A stretch of 64,000 nt of DNA, taken from positions 62,001-126,000 of the forward strand of contig JAFGBM010000002.1 in NCBI GenBank assembly GCA_016933155.1, in the 5' to 3' direction. The first letter of the stretch is position 1. Each line of letters opens with the position of its first letter. Positions 35,812-45,664 of this stretch are shown here, in pieces. This DNA comes from Demequinaceae bacterium (GTDB lineage Bacteria > Actinomycetota > Actinomycetes > Actinomycetales > Demequinaceae). The position numbers were made by a program, and so were the translations under genes. Under the pieces are notes generated by a model. It was not told the origin of the DNA and did not search any database. It worked only from the letters and a program-made list of their open reading frames with translations.

Positions 35812-37377
35812 ATGATGGGGCTCCGTCCGTCGCATCTCGAGGCGATGCTCCTTGCCTCCGTGGCCGCCCATGCCGGCGCCGATCTCAGGGGTCCGGGGGA
35901 GGCGCCGATCACCGGGGCCACCGTCGACAGCAAGGACGTCAGGCCGGGGGACCTCTTCGGGGCACTTCCCGGACTCAAGGTCCATGGAGCCCTTTTCGCG
36001 GCGGAGGCCGTTGCGGCTGGCGCGCTCGCCGTCCTGACCGACGAGGAAGGGGCGCGGCTGGCGCGGGGGATCAAGGCACCGTTGCTCGTCAGCCCGGAGC
36101 CCCGGGTGGCGATCGGGCGGGCGGCTGCGGCCATTTACGGGGATCCTTCCCGGAACATGACCGTCGTCGGGGTGACGGGGACGAACGGCAAGACGACGAC
36201 GGCCTATTTCATCGATGCCGCCCTCCGGCGCATCCACCCCCGCACCGGCATCCTCGGAACCGTCGAGCTTCGCATCGCCGACGAGGCCATCGAAAGCCCG
36301 AGGACGACGGTCGAGGCTCCCGCTCTGCAGGCCCTGCTCGCCCGCATGCTCGAGGAGGGTTGCTCCGCAGCCACGGCCGAGGTCTCTTCTCATGCCGCGG
36401 CCCTTCACCGCATCAGCGGAACGGAGTTCGCCGTCGCCGTCTTCACCAACCTCCAGTGGGATCACCTCGATTTCCACGAGACCATGGATGGCTATTTCAA
36501 GGACAAGGCGCGCCTCTTCGAACCGGGGCGGTCGCACCGGGGGGTCATCTCAATCGATGACGAGTACGGGGTCCGCCTCGCCGGGCAGGCGAAGATTCCG
36601 GTGGTCACCGTCGCGACCCGTCCCGAGAGCCGACCGGCGGATTGGAGGGTGGGGAGCGCCGACATCGGCCTCGACGGGGTCGGGTCCTCCTTCGAGCTCG
36701 TGGGGCCGGGCAAGGCCCGTTTCGAGGCCGCCAGCCCCCTTCCCGGACTTGTGAACGTCTCCAATGCGGCCCTGGCGATCGTCGCGGCGGTCGAGGCCGG
36801 GGTCCCCGTCGAGGAGGCCATCGAGGGGGTGGCCAAGGCTCACGCCATCCCGGGCAGGATGGAGAGGGTCATCGAAAGGAGCCCCGAGGATCCGCTGGCC
36901 ATCGTGGACTACGCGCATACCCCGGACGCCCTGACCCTCGCCCTTGAGGCCGTCCGAGCCATCACCCCCGGCCGGCTCATCCTCGTTTTCGGCTCCGATG
37001 GGGACCGCGACAAGGGGAAGCGGCCGGTCATGGGGGAGATCGCGGCGAAACTCGCCGACATCATCGTGCTCACGGATGAGAATCCCCGTTCGGAGGAGCC
37101 CTCGATCATCCGAGCGGCCATCAAATACGGCATCGAACGGGTGAGGCCCGGCCTCAAGGCGGTCGAGGAAGTGTCCCCGCGGTGGGACGCGGTCGCGAGG
37201 GGGCTGGAGATCGCCCGTCCGGGGGACACCGTCCTCGTCACGGGCAAGGGGCACGAGCCCACCCAGGAGATCGCGGGCGTCTTCCACCGCTACAACGACA
37301 GGGATGCATTCAAGGCGGCCCACGAGCGGATCGTCGCGGCGAGGACGGGCGGGAAAGAGAAGAGGGCAGGACCGTGA
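35812..37377 (+). CDS. murE: UDP-MurNAc-L-Ala-D-Glu--meso-diaminopimelate ligase MurE
   Basis: MurE adds the third stem-peptide residue. The 521-residue protein has the ATP loop GVTGTNGKTTTAYF (about 119-132), ATAEVSSHA, the C-terminal VDYAHTPDAL, and ENPRSEEP, a variant of the DNPR motif whose Arg contacts meso-diaminopimelate; lysine-adding enzymes lack it. GKGHEPTQEI lies near the end. This predicts a meso-DAP wall. It starts 2 nt after ftsI and overlaps murF by 4 nt (GTGA). Confidence 0.96.
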   Translation: MMGLRPSHLEAMLLASVAAHAGADLRGPGEAPITGATVDSKDVRPGDLFGALPGLKVHGALFAAEAVAAGALAVLTDEEGARLARGIKAPLLVSPEPRVAIGRAAAAIYGDPSRNMTVVGVTGTNGKTTTAYFIDAALRRIHPRTGILGTVELRIADEAIESPRTTVEAPALQALLARMLEEGCSAATAEVSSHAAALHRISGTEFAVAVFTNLQWDHLDFHETMDGYFKDKARLFEPGRSHRGVISIDDEYGVRLAGQAKIPVVTVATRPESRPADWRVGSADIGLDGVGSSFELVGPGKARFEAASPLPGLVNVSNAALAIVAAVEAGVPVEEAIEGVAKAHAIPGRMERVIERSPEDPLAIVDYAHTPDALTLALEAVRAITPGRLILVFGSDGDRDKGKRPVMGEIAAKLADIIVLTDENPRSEEPSIIRAAIKYGIERVRPGLKAVEEVSPRWDAVARGLEIARPGDTVLVTGKGHEPTQEIAGVFHRYNDRDAFKAAHERIVAARTGGKEKRAGP

Positions 37378-38738
37378 GGGCCGTGACGGCCCGCTGGGTG
37401 GCCGAGGCCGTCCGGGGGACGCTTGCCGCGGATCCGGAGATCGCCGTGATGAGCGTGGTCCGGGATTCGAGGGAGTCGGGGCCGGGCGCGCTGTATGTCG
37501 CGCTGCCCGGGGAGAGGGCCGACGGTCACGACTTCGTCGGGGAGGCCGCCCAAAGGGGGGCCGTCCTCCACATGGTGTCCAGGCCCGTCGACCGGCCGCA
37601 CGTCCTGGTCCGGGACTGCACGGAGGCCTTGGGTTTCCTCGCTGCCAAGTACCTTTCCTCCCTGAGGGAGTCGGGTCGGCCCACCGTCATCGGGGTCACC
37701 GGGTCGGTGGGGAAGACCACGACCAAGGACCTCCTCTCCCAGATCCTCCCCGGGGTGGTCGTGCCCGTGGGGTCCTACAACAACGAGATCGGGCTGCCCC
37801 TGACGGTCCTCCGGGCCAAGGAGACGACCGAGAACCTGGTGCTCGAGATGGGGGCCAACGGGGTTGGGCACATCGCCTACCTGTGCGGGATCGCCCCCCC
37901 GGATGTGGCCGTCGTCCTCGCCATAGGATCGGCTCATCTGGGCGAGTACGCCTCGATGGACGAGTTGGCGCGGACCAAGGCCGAGATCCTCACGGGGAGC
38001 GTCGACGGGGCGACGGCGATCCTCAACGCCGACGACCCCAGGGTCGCGGCGATGGCGGTCCTCGCCGAGCGGGTGACGACGTTCGGGATCGACAGCGGGG
38101 ACGTCCGGGCAGAGGAACTGAGGACGGAGGAGGGGAGGGCCCGGTTCGTCCTCGTCTCCGGCGGGGAGCGGGCGGAGGTCGCCCTGAGGCTCGTGGGCCG
38201 ACACAACGTCTCCAACGCCCTCGCAGCCGCGGCCGTGGCCCTCGACAGGGACATGCCCATCTCCGAGGTCGCGGAGCGATTGAGCGAGGCCCATGCCACC
38301 AGTCCTCATCGCATGGCCGTCGTCGAGCGTTCCGACGGGGTCACGGTCATCGACGATTCTTACAACGCCTCCCCGGAAAGCATGCGGGCGGCGCTCGATG
38401 CGCTCCGTGAGATGGCCCCGCGGGGACGAACGATCGCGGTACTCGGGGAGATGCTGGAAATGGGAGAGGCCTCGGCCGGGGCCCATGAAGAACTGGGGTG
38501 TCAGGCGGCCAGGCTGGGGCTCGACGGCCTCGTTGTCGTGGGGGAGGGGGCCAGGGCCGCGTACGATGCTGCCGTGCGAGAGGGACTCCAGGACCGAGCG
38601 GTGTTCGTCGCCACCGTCGACGAGGCCGCTCGATACCTCGATGCTTTCCTCGTCCCCGGAGACACCGTCCTCGTCAAGTCGTCCCACGGTTCGGGGCTGT
38701 GGGAACTGGCCGATCGGCTCGTTGAGGTGGGCCCATGA
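37374..38738 (+). CDS. murF: UDP-MurNAc-tripeptide--D-Ala-D-Ala ligase MurF
   Basis: MurF adds D-Ala-D-Ala to complete the pentapeptide. The 454-residue protein has DSRESGPGALYVALPGERADGHDF, the ATP loop GVTGSVGKTTTKDLL, ENLVLEMGANGVGHIAYL and VIDDSYNASPESM. The GTG start at 37374 overlaps the murE stop and follows AGGGCAGG. The stop overlaps mraY (ATGA). No ddl gene is present in the window to supply D-Ala-D-Ala. Confidence 0.95.
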   Translation: MRAVTARWVAEAVRGTLAADPEIAVMSVVRDSRESGPGALYVALPGERADGHDFVGEAAQRGAVLHMVSRPVDRPHVLVRDCTEALGFLAAKYLSSLRESGRPTVIGVTGSVGKTTTKDLLSQILPGVVVPVGSYNNEIGLPLTVLRAKETTENLVLEMGANGVGHIAYLCGIAPPDVAVVLAIGSAHLGEYASMDELARTKAEILTGSVDGATAILNADDPRVAAMAVLAERVTTFGIDSGDVRAEELRTEEGRARFVLVSGGERAEVALRLVGRHNVSNALAAAAVALDRDMPISEVAERLSEAHATSPHRMAVVERSDGVTVIDDSYNASPESMRAALDALREMAPRGRTIAVLGEMLEMGEASAGAHEELGCQAARLGLDGLVVVGEGARAAYDAAVREGLQDRAVFVATVDEAARYLDAFLVPGDTVLVKSSHGSGLWELADRLVEVGP

Positions 38739-39817
38739 TCGCGGTCGTCCTCGCCGGGGCTATCGCCCTGACCCTGTCCCTGTTCGGGACCCCGCTCTTC
38801 ATCCGCTATCTCACCGAGCGTCAGTACGGGCAATTCATCCGGCACGACGGCCCGGCCTCCCATCACGTCAAGCGAGGAACCCCGACCATGGGAGGGGTCG
38901 TCCTCATTCTCGCGACGATCCTGGGCTGGCTGGGGTCGAGCGCCATCACCGGACGGTCGGTCCATGCCTCCGCCCTGCTCATCATCGGACTCATGGTCGG
39001 CCTCGGCCTCATCGGCTTCATCGACGACGCTATCAAGATCTCGAGGGAGCGTTCCCTGGGGCTCAAGGCCCGGTGGAAGATCCTCGGACAGGGTGCGGTC
39101 GGGATCACCTTCGGGGTGCTGGCCCTGAGGTTTGCCGACAGTCACGGAGTCACCCCCGGGTCCACGAGCATCTCCTTCCTCCGGGACACGGGACTCGACC
39201 TGGCCATGTGGGGGGCGACGGCGGGCGTCGTGCTCTTCGTGATCTGGGCCAACTTCCTCATCACGGCCTGGTCGAATGCCGTCAACCTCACCGACGGGCT
39301 CGACGGACTCGCCACGGGGGCCGCCATGGTCTTCTTCGGGGCGTACACCATCGTCGGAATCTGGCAGGGCAACCAGTGGTGTGAACGCGCCGACGCCCTC
39401 GCGAACTGCTACGTCGTCCGAGACCCGGGGGACCTGGCCGTCCTGGCCTCCGCCATCACCGGCGCGGCCTTCGGCTTCCTCTGGTGGAACGCCCAGCCCG
39501 CGAGGATCTTCATGGGGGACACCGGAGCCCTCGCCCTCGGGGGGGCCATCGCCGGATTCTCCATCGTGTCCAGGACCGAGATCCTCGCCGCCATCATGGG
39601 AGGGCTCTTCGTCATCGTCATGCTGTCGGTCGTCCTCCAGGTCACGGGATATCGGTTGACGAAGAAGCGGATCTTCAGGATGGCTCCTCTCCATCATCAT
39701 TTCGAGCAATTGGGCTGGAGCGAGGTCACCATCGTCACCCGTTTCTGGATTATCGCCGGACTGTGCACCGCGGCAGGCATGGGTCTCTTCTATGCGGAAT
39801 GGGCCGCGACCCTGTGA
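38735..39817 (+). CDS. mraY: Phospho-MurNAc-pentapeptide transferase MraY
   Basis: MraY transfers phospho-MurNAc-pentapeptide to undecaprenyl phosphate to make lipid I. The 360-residue protein has about ten membrane helices and the loops KRGTPTMGG, FIDDAIKISRERSLGLKARWK, NAVNLTDGLDGLATG, MGDTGALALGG and HHHFEQLGWSE. All catalytic aspartates and the HHH loop are in place. It overlaps murF and murD by 4 nt each. Confidence 0.97.
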   Translation: MIAVVLAGAIALTLSLFGTPLFIRYLTERQYGQFIRHDGPASHHVKRGTPTMGGVVLILATILGWLGSSAITGRSVHASALLIIGLMVGLGLIGFIDDAIKISRERSLGLKARWKILGQGAVGITFGVLALRFADSHGVTPGSTSISFLRDTGLDLAMWGATAGVVLFVIWANFLITAWSNAVNLTDGLDGLATGAAMVFFGAYTIVGIWQGNQWCERADALANCYVVRDPGDLAVLASAITGAAFGFLWWNAQPARIFMGDTGALALGGAIAGFSIVSRTEILAAIMGGLFVIVMLSVVLQVTGYRLTKKRIFRMAPLHHHFEQLGWSEVTIVTRFWIIAGLCTAAGMGLFYAEWAATL

Positions 39818-41178
39818 GCATCGCCGGGGCCAGGGTCCTCGTCCTGGGGATGGGGGTGACGGGAAGGGCCGTCGTCGAGGCCCTTCGCGGCGCGAGCGCG
39901 TCGACCGTGACCGTCGACGGCAGGGAACCCGCGGATCATCGAGACCTCTCGGGCGTCGACCTCACCCGCATCGATTTCGCCATCGCCTCACCGGGCTGGC
40001 CTCCCTCGGGGGAGTCCCTCCGGGCCGTCGAGGCGGCCGGGATCGAGGTGTGGAGCGAGGTCGAGTTGGCGTGGAGGCTTCGGGAGTCCTCGACCCCGTG
40101 GGTCGTCGTGACGGGGACAAACGGGAAGACGACGACGGTGCGGATGGTCGGGGCGATGGCGGAGGCCGCGGGCCTTCAGTATGCCGTCGTCGGAAACGTC
40201 GGGGACGCCGTGGTGACGAAGTCCTCTGAGGCGCTTGACGTCCTCGTCGTCGAGATCTCGAGTTTCCAACTCCACTACACCTCGTCTGTCGAACCGCACG
40301 CATCGGTGTGCCTCAACGTCGATGACGATCACCTCGATTGGCATGGCGGAGCGGACGGGTATCGGTCGGCGAAGGCCAAGGTCTACGAGGGGACGAGGGA
40401 GGCCTGCCTCTTCCCGACGGGTTGCCCGGAGATCGAGGAGATGGTGAGGGACGCGGAGGTCGCCGAGGGATGCCGGGCGATCGGGCTCTCGCTCGACGCC
40501 CCTGCCGTCTCCCAAATCGGGGTCGTGGAGGGCATCCTGCTCGACCGCGCCTTCCTCGTCGGCCGGCAGACGGAGGCCCTGGAGCTCGCGAAGGTCTCAG
40601 ACCTCGCCCACCTGGTTGCCGGGACGGTTCCCTCCTACCTCGTCGCCAACGCCCTCGCCGCGGCCGGACTCGCCCGGTCGATCGGGATCGAGCCGGGACG
40701 GGTGGCGGAGGGGTTGAGGGGTTTCCGGCTCGACGCCCACCGGACCGCACACGTCGCCACCATCGCCGACGTCGTCTATGTGGACGATTCGAAGGCCACC
40801 AATCTCCACGCGGCCCGCGCCGCCTTGGGGGGATTTCCCGCTGGAACGATCGTCTGGATACTCGGGGGCCTCGCCAAGGGGGCCGACCTTGCGCCCCTCA
40901 TCCGGGAGGCGGCACCCCGGCTCAGAGCCGCCATCGTCATCGGCCTGGAACAGGAGGCCATCATCGAGGCCTTCGGGCGACACGCACCGGCAATCCCGCT
41001 GGGCGTGATCGCCCCGGGCGACACTGTGATGGAACGGGCGGTCCGTGCCGCCCGTGAGCATGCGCACGCCGGCGACACGGTGCTGTTGTCCCCGGCCTGC
41101 GCATCGATGGATCAGTTCCGCGACTATGCGGACCGCGGGGAGGCGTTTTCCGCTGCGGTGAGGGCTCTCGAGGGATAG
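39814..41178 (+). CDS. murD: UDP-MurNAc-L-alanine--D-glutamate ligase MurD
   Basis: The 454-residue protein has an N-terminal UDP-binding fold (VLVLGMGVTGRAVVEAL), ATP loop VTGTNGKTTTVRM (about 105-117), EISSFQLHYT, CLNVDDDHLDWHG, and DDSKATNLHAARAAL. It adds D-glutamate to UDP-MurNAc-L-Ala. The GTG at 39814 overlaps the mraY stop. The stop is inside the Shine-Dalgarno region of ftsW. Confidence 0.96.
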   Translation: MSIAGARVLVLGMGVTGRAVVEALRGASASTVTVDGREPADHRDLSGVDLTRIDFAIASPGWPPSGESLRAVEAAGIEVWSEVELAWRLRESSTPWVVVTGTNGKTTTVRMVGAMAEAAGLQYAVVGNVGDAVVTKSSEALDVLVVEISSFQLHYTSSVEPHASVCLNVDDDHLDWHGGADGYRSAKAKVYEGTREACLFPTGCPEIEEMVRDAEVAEGCRAIGLSLDAPAVSQIGVVEGILLDRAFLVGRQTEALELAKVSDLAHLVAGTVPSYLVANALAAAGLARSIGIEPGRVAEGLRGFRLDAHRTAHVATIADVVYVDDSKATNLHAARAALGGFPAGTIVWILGGLAKGADLAPLIREAAPRLRAAIVIGLEQEAIIEAFGRHAPAIPLGVIAPGDTVMERAVRAAREHAHAGDTVLLSPACASMDQFRDYADRGEAFSAAVRALEG

Positions 41179-41187
41179 GAGGTGCGC

Positions 41188-42393
41188 ATGGCGGTCACCA
41201 CGACCCGCCCCATCGGCCGCCTGACCTCACCCGTCACCAGCTACTACCTCCTCGCATCGTCGACCGCCCTCTTGGTCGTCGTCGGCCTCGCTGTCGTCCT
41301 ATCGAGCTCGTCGATCGACTCCATCAAGAAGGAGGGGGACCCCTTCTCGCTCTTCAAGGCTCAGGTCGTGTACCTCGTCATCGGTGTCGCGCTATGCATT
41401 CTCGTCAGCCGGGGGACAGTCGCCTTTTACAAAGCCCTCGGCCCATGGCTACTTTTCGGAAGCATCCTGACCCTCATCCTGGTGGCCCTATCCCCTTGGG
41501 GTCGGTCGACCGGGGGAAACCGCAACTGGCTCGACTTCGGAGATTTCTCCGCTCAGCCGAGCGAAGCGGCCAAACTCGCCCTCGCCCTGTACCTCGGCCT
41601 GGCACTGTCCCATATGAGGTCCCGCCTCTCGACGCTCCGGGGGGCCCTCGTCCCCGCAGGGGTCGTCGCCGGTCTGGTCGTCGCCCTGGTTCTGGCCGGA
41701 GGGGACATCGGGACGGCCGCGGTCATGATCCTCCTCGTCTCCGCCGCGTTCTGGACCGCGGGACTGCCCTTCAGGTTCTTCGCGGCGGGTTCCCTGGCGG
41801 CGGTCTCCGGGCTGGCGATGCTCATCGCATTGCGCCCGGCCCTGCTCGAACGGGTGACGGCTTGGTGGTCGCCCGGCTGCGACGAGTTGGACGAATGCTT
41901 CCAGGTCACCCATGGAACCTGGGCCCTCGCCTCCGGAGGGGTGTGGGGACTGGGGCCGGGGCTTTCCCGGGAGAAATGGTCATACCTTCCGGAGGCGTCC
42001 AACGACTTCATCTACGCCATCCTCGGGGAGGAATTCGGGCTGGTCGGCACCGTCTTCGTCCTGGTGGCGTTGGCCATGATCGTCTTGGCCGTGAATCGCA
42101 TCGTCCAGCGGCACCGTGACCCCTTCGTCCAGGTCACGGCCGCGGCGATCGGAGCCTGGATCGTGGGACAGGCGTGCCTCAACATCGCCGTGGTGATCGG
42201 CCTGGCCCCGGTGACGGGAGTCCCCCTGCCGCTCGTGTCGTCCGGGGGGTCTTCGCTCGTCACCTCCCTGGTGGGTATAGGAATACTCTTGGGATTCGCC
42301 CGGGGGGAGCCCGGGGCCCGTGAGGCCCTGGCCGCGCGTCGGGTTCGGCGGATGGGAGACGGTGACGTGATCGAGGTGCGACGTGGTGCCTAA
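41188..42393 (+). CDS. ftsW: Septal peptidoglycan polymerase FtsW
   Basis: FtsW is the SEDS glycosyltransferase that polymerises lipid II with FtsI. The 401-residue protein has about ten membrane helices and the SEDS blocks GGNRNWLDFGDFSAQPSE, WALASGGVWGLGPG, KWSYLPEASNDFIYAILGEEFGLVG and PLPLVSSGGSSLV. The start is ATG 41188, 6 nt after a perfect AGGAGG (41177-41182); GTG 41182 is an alternative. It overlaps murG by 11 nt. Confidence 0.96.
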   Translation: MAVTTTRPIGRLTSPVTSYYLLASSTALLVVVGLAVVLSSSSIDSIKKEGDPFSLFKAQVVYLVIGVALCILVSRGTVAFYKALGPWLLFGSILTLILVALSPWGRSTGGNRNWLDFGDFSAQPSEAAKLALALYLGLALSHMRSRLSTLRGALVPAGVVAGLVVALVLAGGDIGTAAVMILLVSAAFWTAGLPFRFFAAGSLAAVSGLAMLIALRPALLERVTAWWSPGCDELDECFQVTHGTWALASGGVWGLGPGLSREKWSYLPEASNDFIYAILGEEFGLVGTVFVLVALAMIVLAVNRIVQRHRDPFVQVTAAAIGAWIVGQACLNIAVVIGLAPVTGVPLPLVSSGGSSLVTSLVGIGILLGFARGEPGAREALAARRVRRMGDGDVIEVRRGA

Positions 42394-43501
42394 GACTTTC
42401 CTCCTCGCGGGGGGAGGGACGGCTGGCCATGTCAACCCGCTTCTCGCGACCGCGGCGGAGCTCGTCTCCCGGGGCCATCGCGTCGTCGCACTCGGGACGG
42501 GGCGGGGCTTGGAGGCGGACCTCGTGCCCGCGGCCGGGCTGGAACTCCGGACCATTCCACGGGCGTCGGCCCCCCGTCGCATCGGCATGGACGCCCTCCG
42601 CTTTCCTGGACGGTTCAGACGGGCCGTCAAGGAAACCTCGCGGATCGTGGACGAGGTGAAGCCCGAGGCGATCGTCGGTTTCGGGGGCTATGTCTCGACC
42701 CCCGCCTACATCGTGGCCCATCGCCGAGGAATCCCCATCATCGTCCATGAGGCGAACGCCCGTCCCGGTCTGGCGAACCGCTTGGGAGCCCGGTGGGCGT
42801 CTCGGGTGGCGGTTCAGTTTGCCGGAACCCCGCTCCGGGGGGGAGAGGTGACGGGCTTTCCCCTCCGCCCCGAGGTGGAGGAACTGGCCGTTCTCAAGCG
42901 GACGGGGAGGGCGGGCGCCCTTCGGGCCGGGGCCCGGGCCGCCCTCGATTGGCCGGACGATGCCGTTGCGGCTCTCATCATGGGGGGATCGCTCGGGGCG
43001 GCCAGGCTCAACGGAGCCGTCGCCGAGGCCATCCCGGCGATCGTCGGCCACGGGATACACCTGATCCATCTGACGGGTCGGGGCAAGGACGAGGATGCCG
43101 AGAGGGCGTTCGGAGACCTCGCCGCCAAGCACCGTCGGCAGTATGTGGTGGAGGAGTACCGGCGGGATATAGCCCCGGCCTTCGCCGCCGTCGATGCCAT
43201 CGTCTGCCGTGCCGGGGCCGCCACAGTGGCCGAGGTCAGCGCCCTCGGGTTGCCCGCTCTCTACGTCCCTCTACCCGTCGGGAACGGGGAGCAGACGCTC
43301 AACGCGGCCGTCGCTGTCGAGGCGGGTGCCGCGACCCTGATCGAGGATGATCAATTGACGGCGGCGGCCCTGACCCTCCGGCTCGAGGCGATGCTGCTCG
43401 ATGTCAAGACGGGAAGGGCGATGGCCGCGGCCGCAAGGAAGATTGGCATCGTTGACGGCGCGGAGAGGCTCGCGAGCCTCATCGAGGGCGTGGTGCGGTG
43501 A
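42383..43501 (+). CDS. murG: Lipid II synthase MurG
   Basis: MurG adds GlcNAc to lipid I. The 372-residue GT-B protein has GGGTAGHVNPLLATA (about 10-24), VGFGGYVSTPAYI, VHEANARPGLANRLGA, MGGSLGAARLNGAV, and CRAGAATVAEVSALGLPALYVPLP, with the GEQTLNA substrate motif. The start GTG 42383 lies inside the ftsW 3' end. It overlaps murC by 4 nt (GTGA). Confidence 0.96.
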   Translation: MVPKTFLLAGGGTAGHVNPLLATAAELVSRGHRVVALGTGRGLEADLVPAAGLELRTIPRASAPRRIGMDALRFPGRFRRAVKETSRIVDEVKPEAIVGFGGYVSTPAYIVAHRRGIPIIVHEANARPGLANRLGARWASRVAVQFAGTPLRGGEVTGFPLRPEVEELAVLKRTGRAGALRAGARAALDWPDDAVAALIMGGSLGAARLNGAVAEAIPAIVGHGIHLIHLTGRGKDEDAERAFGDLAAKHRRQYVVEEYRRDIAPAFAAVDAIVCRAGAATVAEVSALGLPALYVPLPVGNGEQTLNAAVAVEAGAATLIEDDQLTAAALTLRLEAMLLDVKTGRAMAAAARKIGIVDGAERLASLIEGVVR

Positions 43502-44871
43502 TGGCCGAGGACGCGCGGAGGGTGCACCTCATCGGGGTGGGGGGTGCGGGGATGTCGGCGGTCGCCTTCCTCTTATCGCGGAAGGGCGTCCGGGTGTCCG
43601 GTTCGGACGGCGCGGACGGGCCGTACCTCCGGGCGCTCGCCCGGGAGGGCGTCGACGTAAGGGTCGGCCATGATCCGGCCCTCATCGACGGGGTGGCCGA
43701 GGTCATCGTCTCCTCGGCCATCCACGACACCAATCCGGAACTCGCCGCCGCGCGAGCCGCGGGCGTCCCCGTCATCCACCGGTCGGAGGGGTTGGCGAGG
43801 GCCGTCGAGGGAATGCGGGTCGTTGCGATCGCGGGGGCGCACGGGAAGACCACAACGGCGGCGATGACGGTCCGGGCCCTGCATGGGGCGGGGATCGATG
43901 CCACCTTCGCCATCGGTGCTCCCGTCCTCGGGGTTGAGGGAGCCGTTGGGGGCGCCTATGCGGGGGAATCGGACGTCGCCGTCATCGAGGCGGACGAGTC
44001 GGACGGTTCCTTTCTCGCCTACGAGCCAGAGGTGGCGGTCATCACCAACGTCGAGGCCGATCATCTGGACCACTACGGGACGATCGAGGCCTTGGAGGAC
44101 GCCTTCGTCGCCTTTACGCGCCGTGCGGGCCTTGTCGTGGCCTGTGTCGACGACGAGGGCACGGGCCGGGTGATGGGCAGGATCCGTGAGGGCGGGGCCA
44201 GGGTGGTGACCTACGGTTCGGCCGAGGAGGCCGAGATTCGGGTGGACGACGAGGGGGTCTCAAGGGAGGGGAGGCGGACCCCGATTCGGATCCCCCAGCC
44301 CGGTTGGCACAACCGACTGAACGCCGTGGCCGCCTGGACGGCCGCCGTCGCCATGGGGGCGGACGGGGACGCTGCGGCCGAGGGGCTCTCCGCCTATCGG
44401 GGTACCGGTCGAAGGTTCGAGCACCGGGGAACCGTCGACGGGGTCGAGGTCTACGACGACTACGCCCACCACCCGACCGAGATCGTCGCCCTCCTGAAGG
44501 CCGTGAGGGAGCACACCTCCGGGCGCCTCGTCCTTCTCTTCCAGCCCCACCTCTACTCTCGGACCAGGCTGCTGGCGGAGCGGTTTGCCGCCGCCCTGGC
44601 CGTCCCCGACGCCGATGTCATCGTGACGGGGATCTACGGCGCGCGCGAGGACCCGGAGCCCGGGGTGAACGGGGACACCATCGGTCGGCTCGTTTCTTCG
44701 GCCGAGGGGGGGACCTTCCGGGTGATCGAGGACCTCGACGAGGCCGCGGTCGAGGCGGCCCGGCTCGCCCGGCGAGGAGGAATAGTCGTGACGGTGGGGG
44801 CGGGTTCGGTCACGGATGCCGCCGATCGGATACTGGAGGAGCTCCGGAGGCGTGAGGCTGGGCGTGCCTAG
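43498..44871 (+). CDS. murC: UDP-N-acetylmuramate--L-alanine ligase MurC
   Basis: The 457-residue protein has HLIGVGGAGMSAVAFLL, the ATP loop AGAHGKTTTAAM (about 116-127), EADESDGSFL, NVEADHLDHYG, and VYDDYAHHPTEI followed by FQPHLYSRT. It attaches L-Ala to UDP-MurNAc. Starts at GTG 43498 or ATG 43501; the first overlaps the murG stop. murB, which would normally supply the substrate and often follows murC, is absent. Confidence 0.96.
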   Translation: MMAEDARRVHLIGVGGAGMSAVAFLLSRKGVRVSGSDGADGPYLRALAREGVDVRVGHDPALIDGVAEVIVSSAIHDTNPELAAARAAGVPVIHRSEGLARAVEGMRVVAIAGAHGKTTTAAMTVRALHGAGIDATFAIGAPVLGVEGAVGGAYAGESDVAVIEADESDGSFLAYEPEVAVITNVEADHLDHYGTIEALEDAFVAFTRRAGLVVACVDDEGTGRVMGRIREGGARVVTYGSAEEAEIRVDDEGVSREGRRTPIRIPQPGWHNRLNAVAAWTAAVAMGADGDAAAEGLSAYRGTGRRFEHRGTVDGVEVYDDYAHHPTEIVALLKAVREHTSGRLVLLFQPHLYSRTRLLAERFAAALAVPDADVIVTGIYGAREDPEPGVNGDTIGRLVSSAEGGTFRVIEDLDEAAVEAARLARRGGIVVTVGAGSVTDAADRILEELRRREAGRA

Positions 44872-45580
44872 TCCGGGACCCAGCCGGCCCAGCGCGGCAC
44901 GCATCGTTGTCCGACGCCTGGGTCTTCTCGCCCTGGTGGGAGCCCTGGTCTGGGGTGTGTGGTGGTCCCCCTTGTTCGCCCTCAGGTCCGAGGGGGTGTC
45001 GATTTCCGTCGACGGGAGCCTCGTGGATCCGGCCGAGGTCCGGGAGGCGGTCGAGCCATTCATCGGGGTGTCCCTGCCCCGACTCGGTCTCGACGAGGTT
45101 GAGGCGGCCGTCGCGGCCGTCCCCGGGGTGAAGGGAGCGACGGCAACACTGTCGTGGCCGCACGGGCTTGCGATCGAGGTGGTCGAGAGGGTGCCGATCG
45201 CCGCCATCGCCGATTCCAGGCTGGGGTACCTCCTGGTCGACGTCGAGGGGGCGGTGTTGGCGTCCTCCACCGCGGCTCCCGAAGGGATGCCGGTCGTGAC
45301 GGTGCCCGTCGGCGAGGAGAATTCGAGGATCCTCATGGCGGCGTTGACGGTGGCGGGCTCCCTCCCGCCGGAGTTGGCGGTCCGGGTCGAGGCGGTGCGG
45401 GCCGAGACCGAGGATTCCGTGACCCTTTTCCTCCGGAACGGCCCGCGGATCGAGTGGGGAAGCGCGGAGGATTCCGCCCTCAAGGCCGAGGTCGTCGTGG
45501 TGCTGTTGGGGTCGGATGCGGCCTCATCCGCCGTCATCGACGTCTCGGCCCCGACCCTGCCCGTGACCCGAGAGGGGTAG
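44852..45580 (+). CDS. ftsQ: Cell division protein FtsQ
   Basis: The 242-residue protein has a short basic cytoplasmic lead, a membrane helix (about 25-43), a POTRA domain (about 48-115, with VREAVEPFIGVSLPRLGLDEVEAAVAAVPGVKGATATL) and a C-terminal beta domain. FtsQ links FtsL/FtsB to the divisome. The start is uncertain: GTG 44852 and GTG 44864 both lie after GGAGG and inside murC. Position between murC and ftsZ supports the call. Confidence 0.9.
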   Translation: MRLGVPSPGPSRPSAARIVVRRLGLLALVGALVWGVWWSPLFALRSEGVSISVDGSLVDPAEVREAVEPFIGVSLPRLGLDEVEAAVAAVPGVKGATATLSWPHGLAIEVVERVPIAAIADSRLGYLLVDVEGAVLASSTAAPEGMPVVTVPVGEENSRILMAALTVAGSLPPELAVRVEAVRAETEDSVTLFLRNGPRIEWGSAEDSALKAEVVVVLLGSDAASSAVIDVSAPTLPVTREG

Positions 45581-45664
45581 GCCGCGCTTTCGGCTTGTGG
45601 CAGCGACACGCGCGCCGTTCCCCGATTCAACGGGGTCCCCGCCGTACCGTAGGCGTGGACAAAC

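Noticed and set aside
37063-37092. MurE motif ENPR instead of DNPR
   Set aside because: The Asp-to-Glu change is conservative and the Arg that selects meso-diaminopimelate is present; substrate prediction is unchanged.
45616-45640. Small CCCCG/CGGGG hairpin after ftsQ as a terminator
   Set aside because: The stem is only 5 bp with no T-run, and the downstream palindrome is a stronger explanation for structure in this gap.
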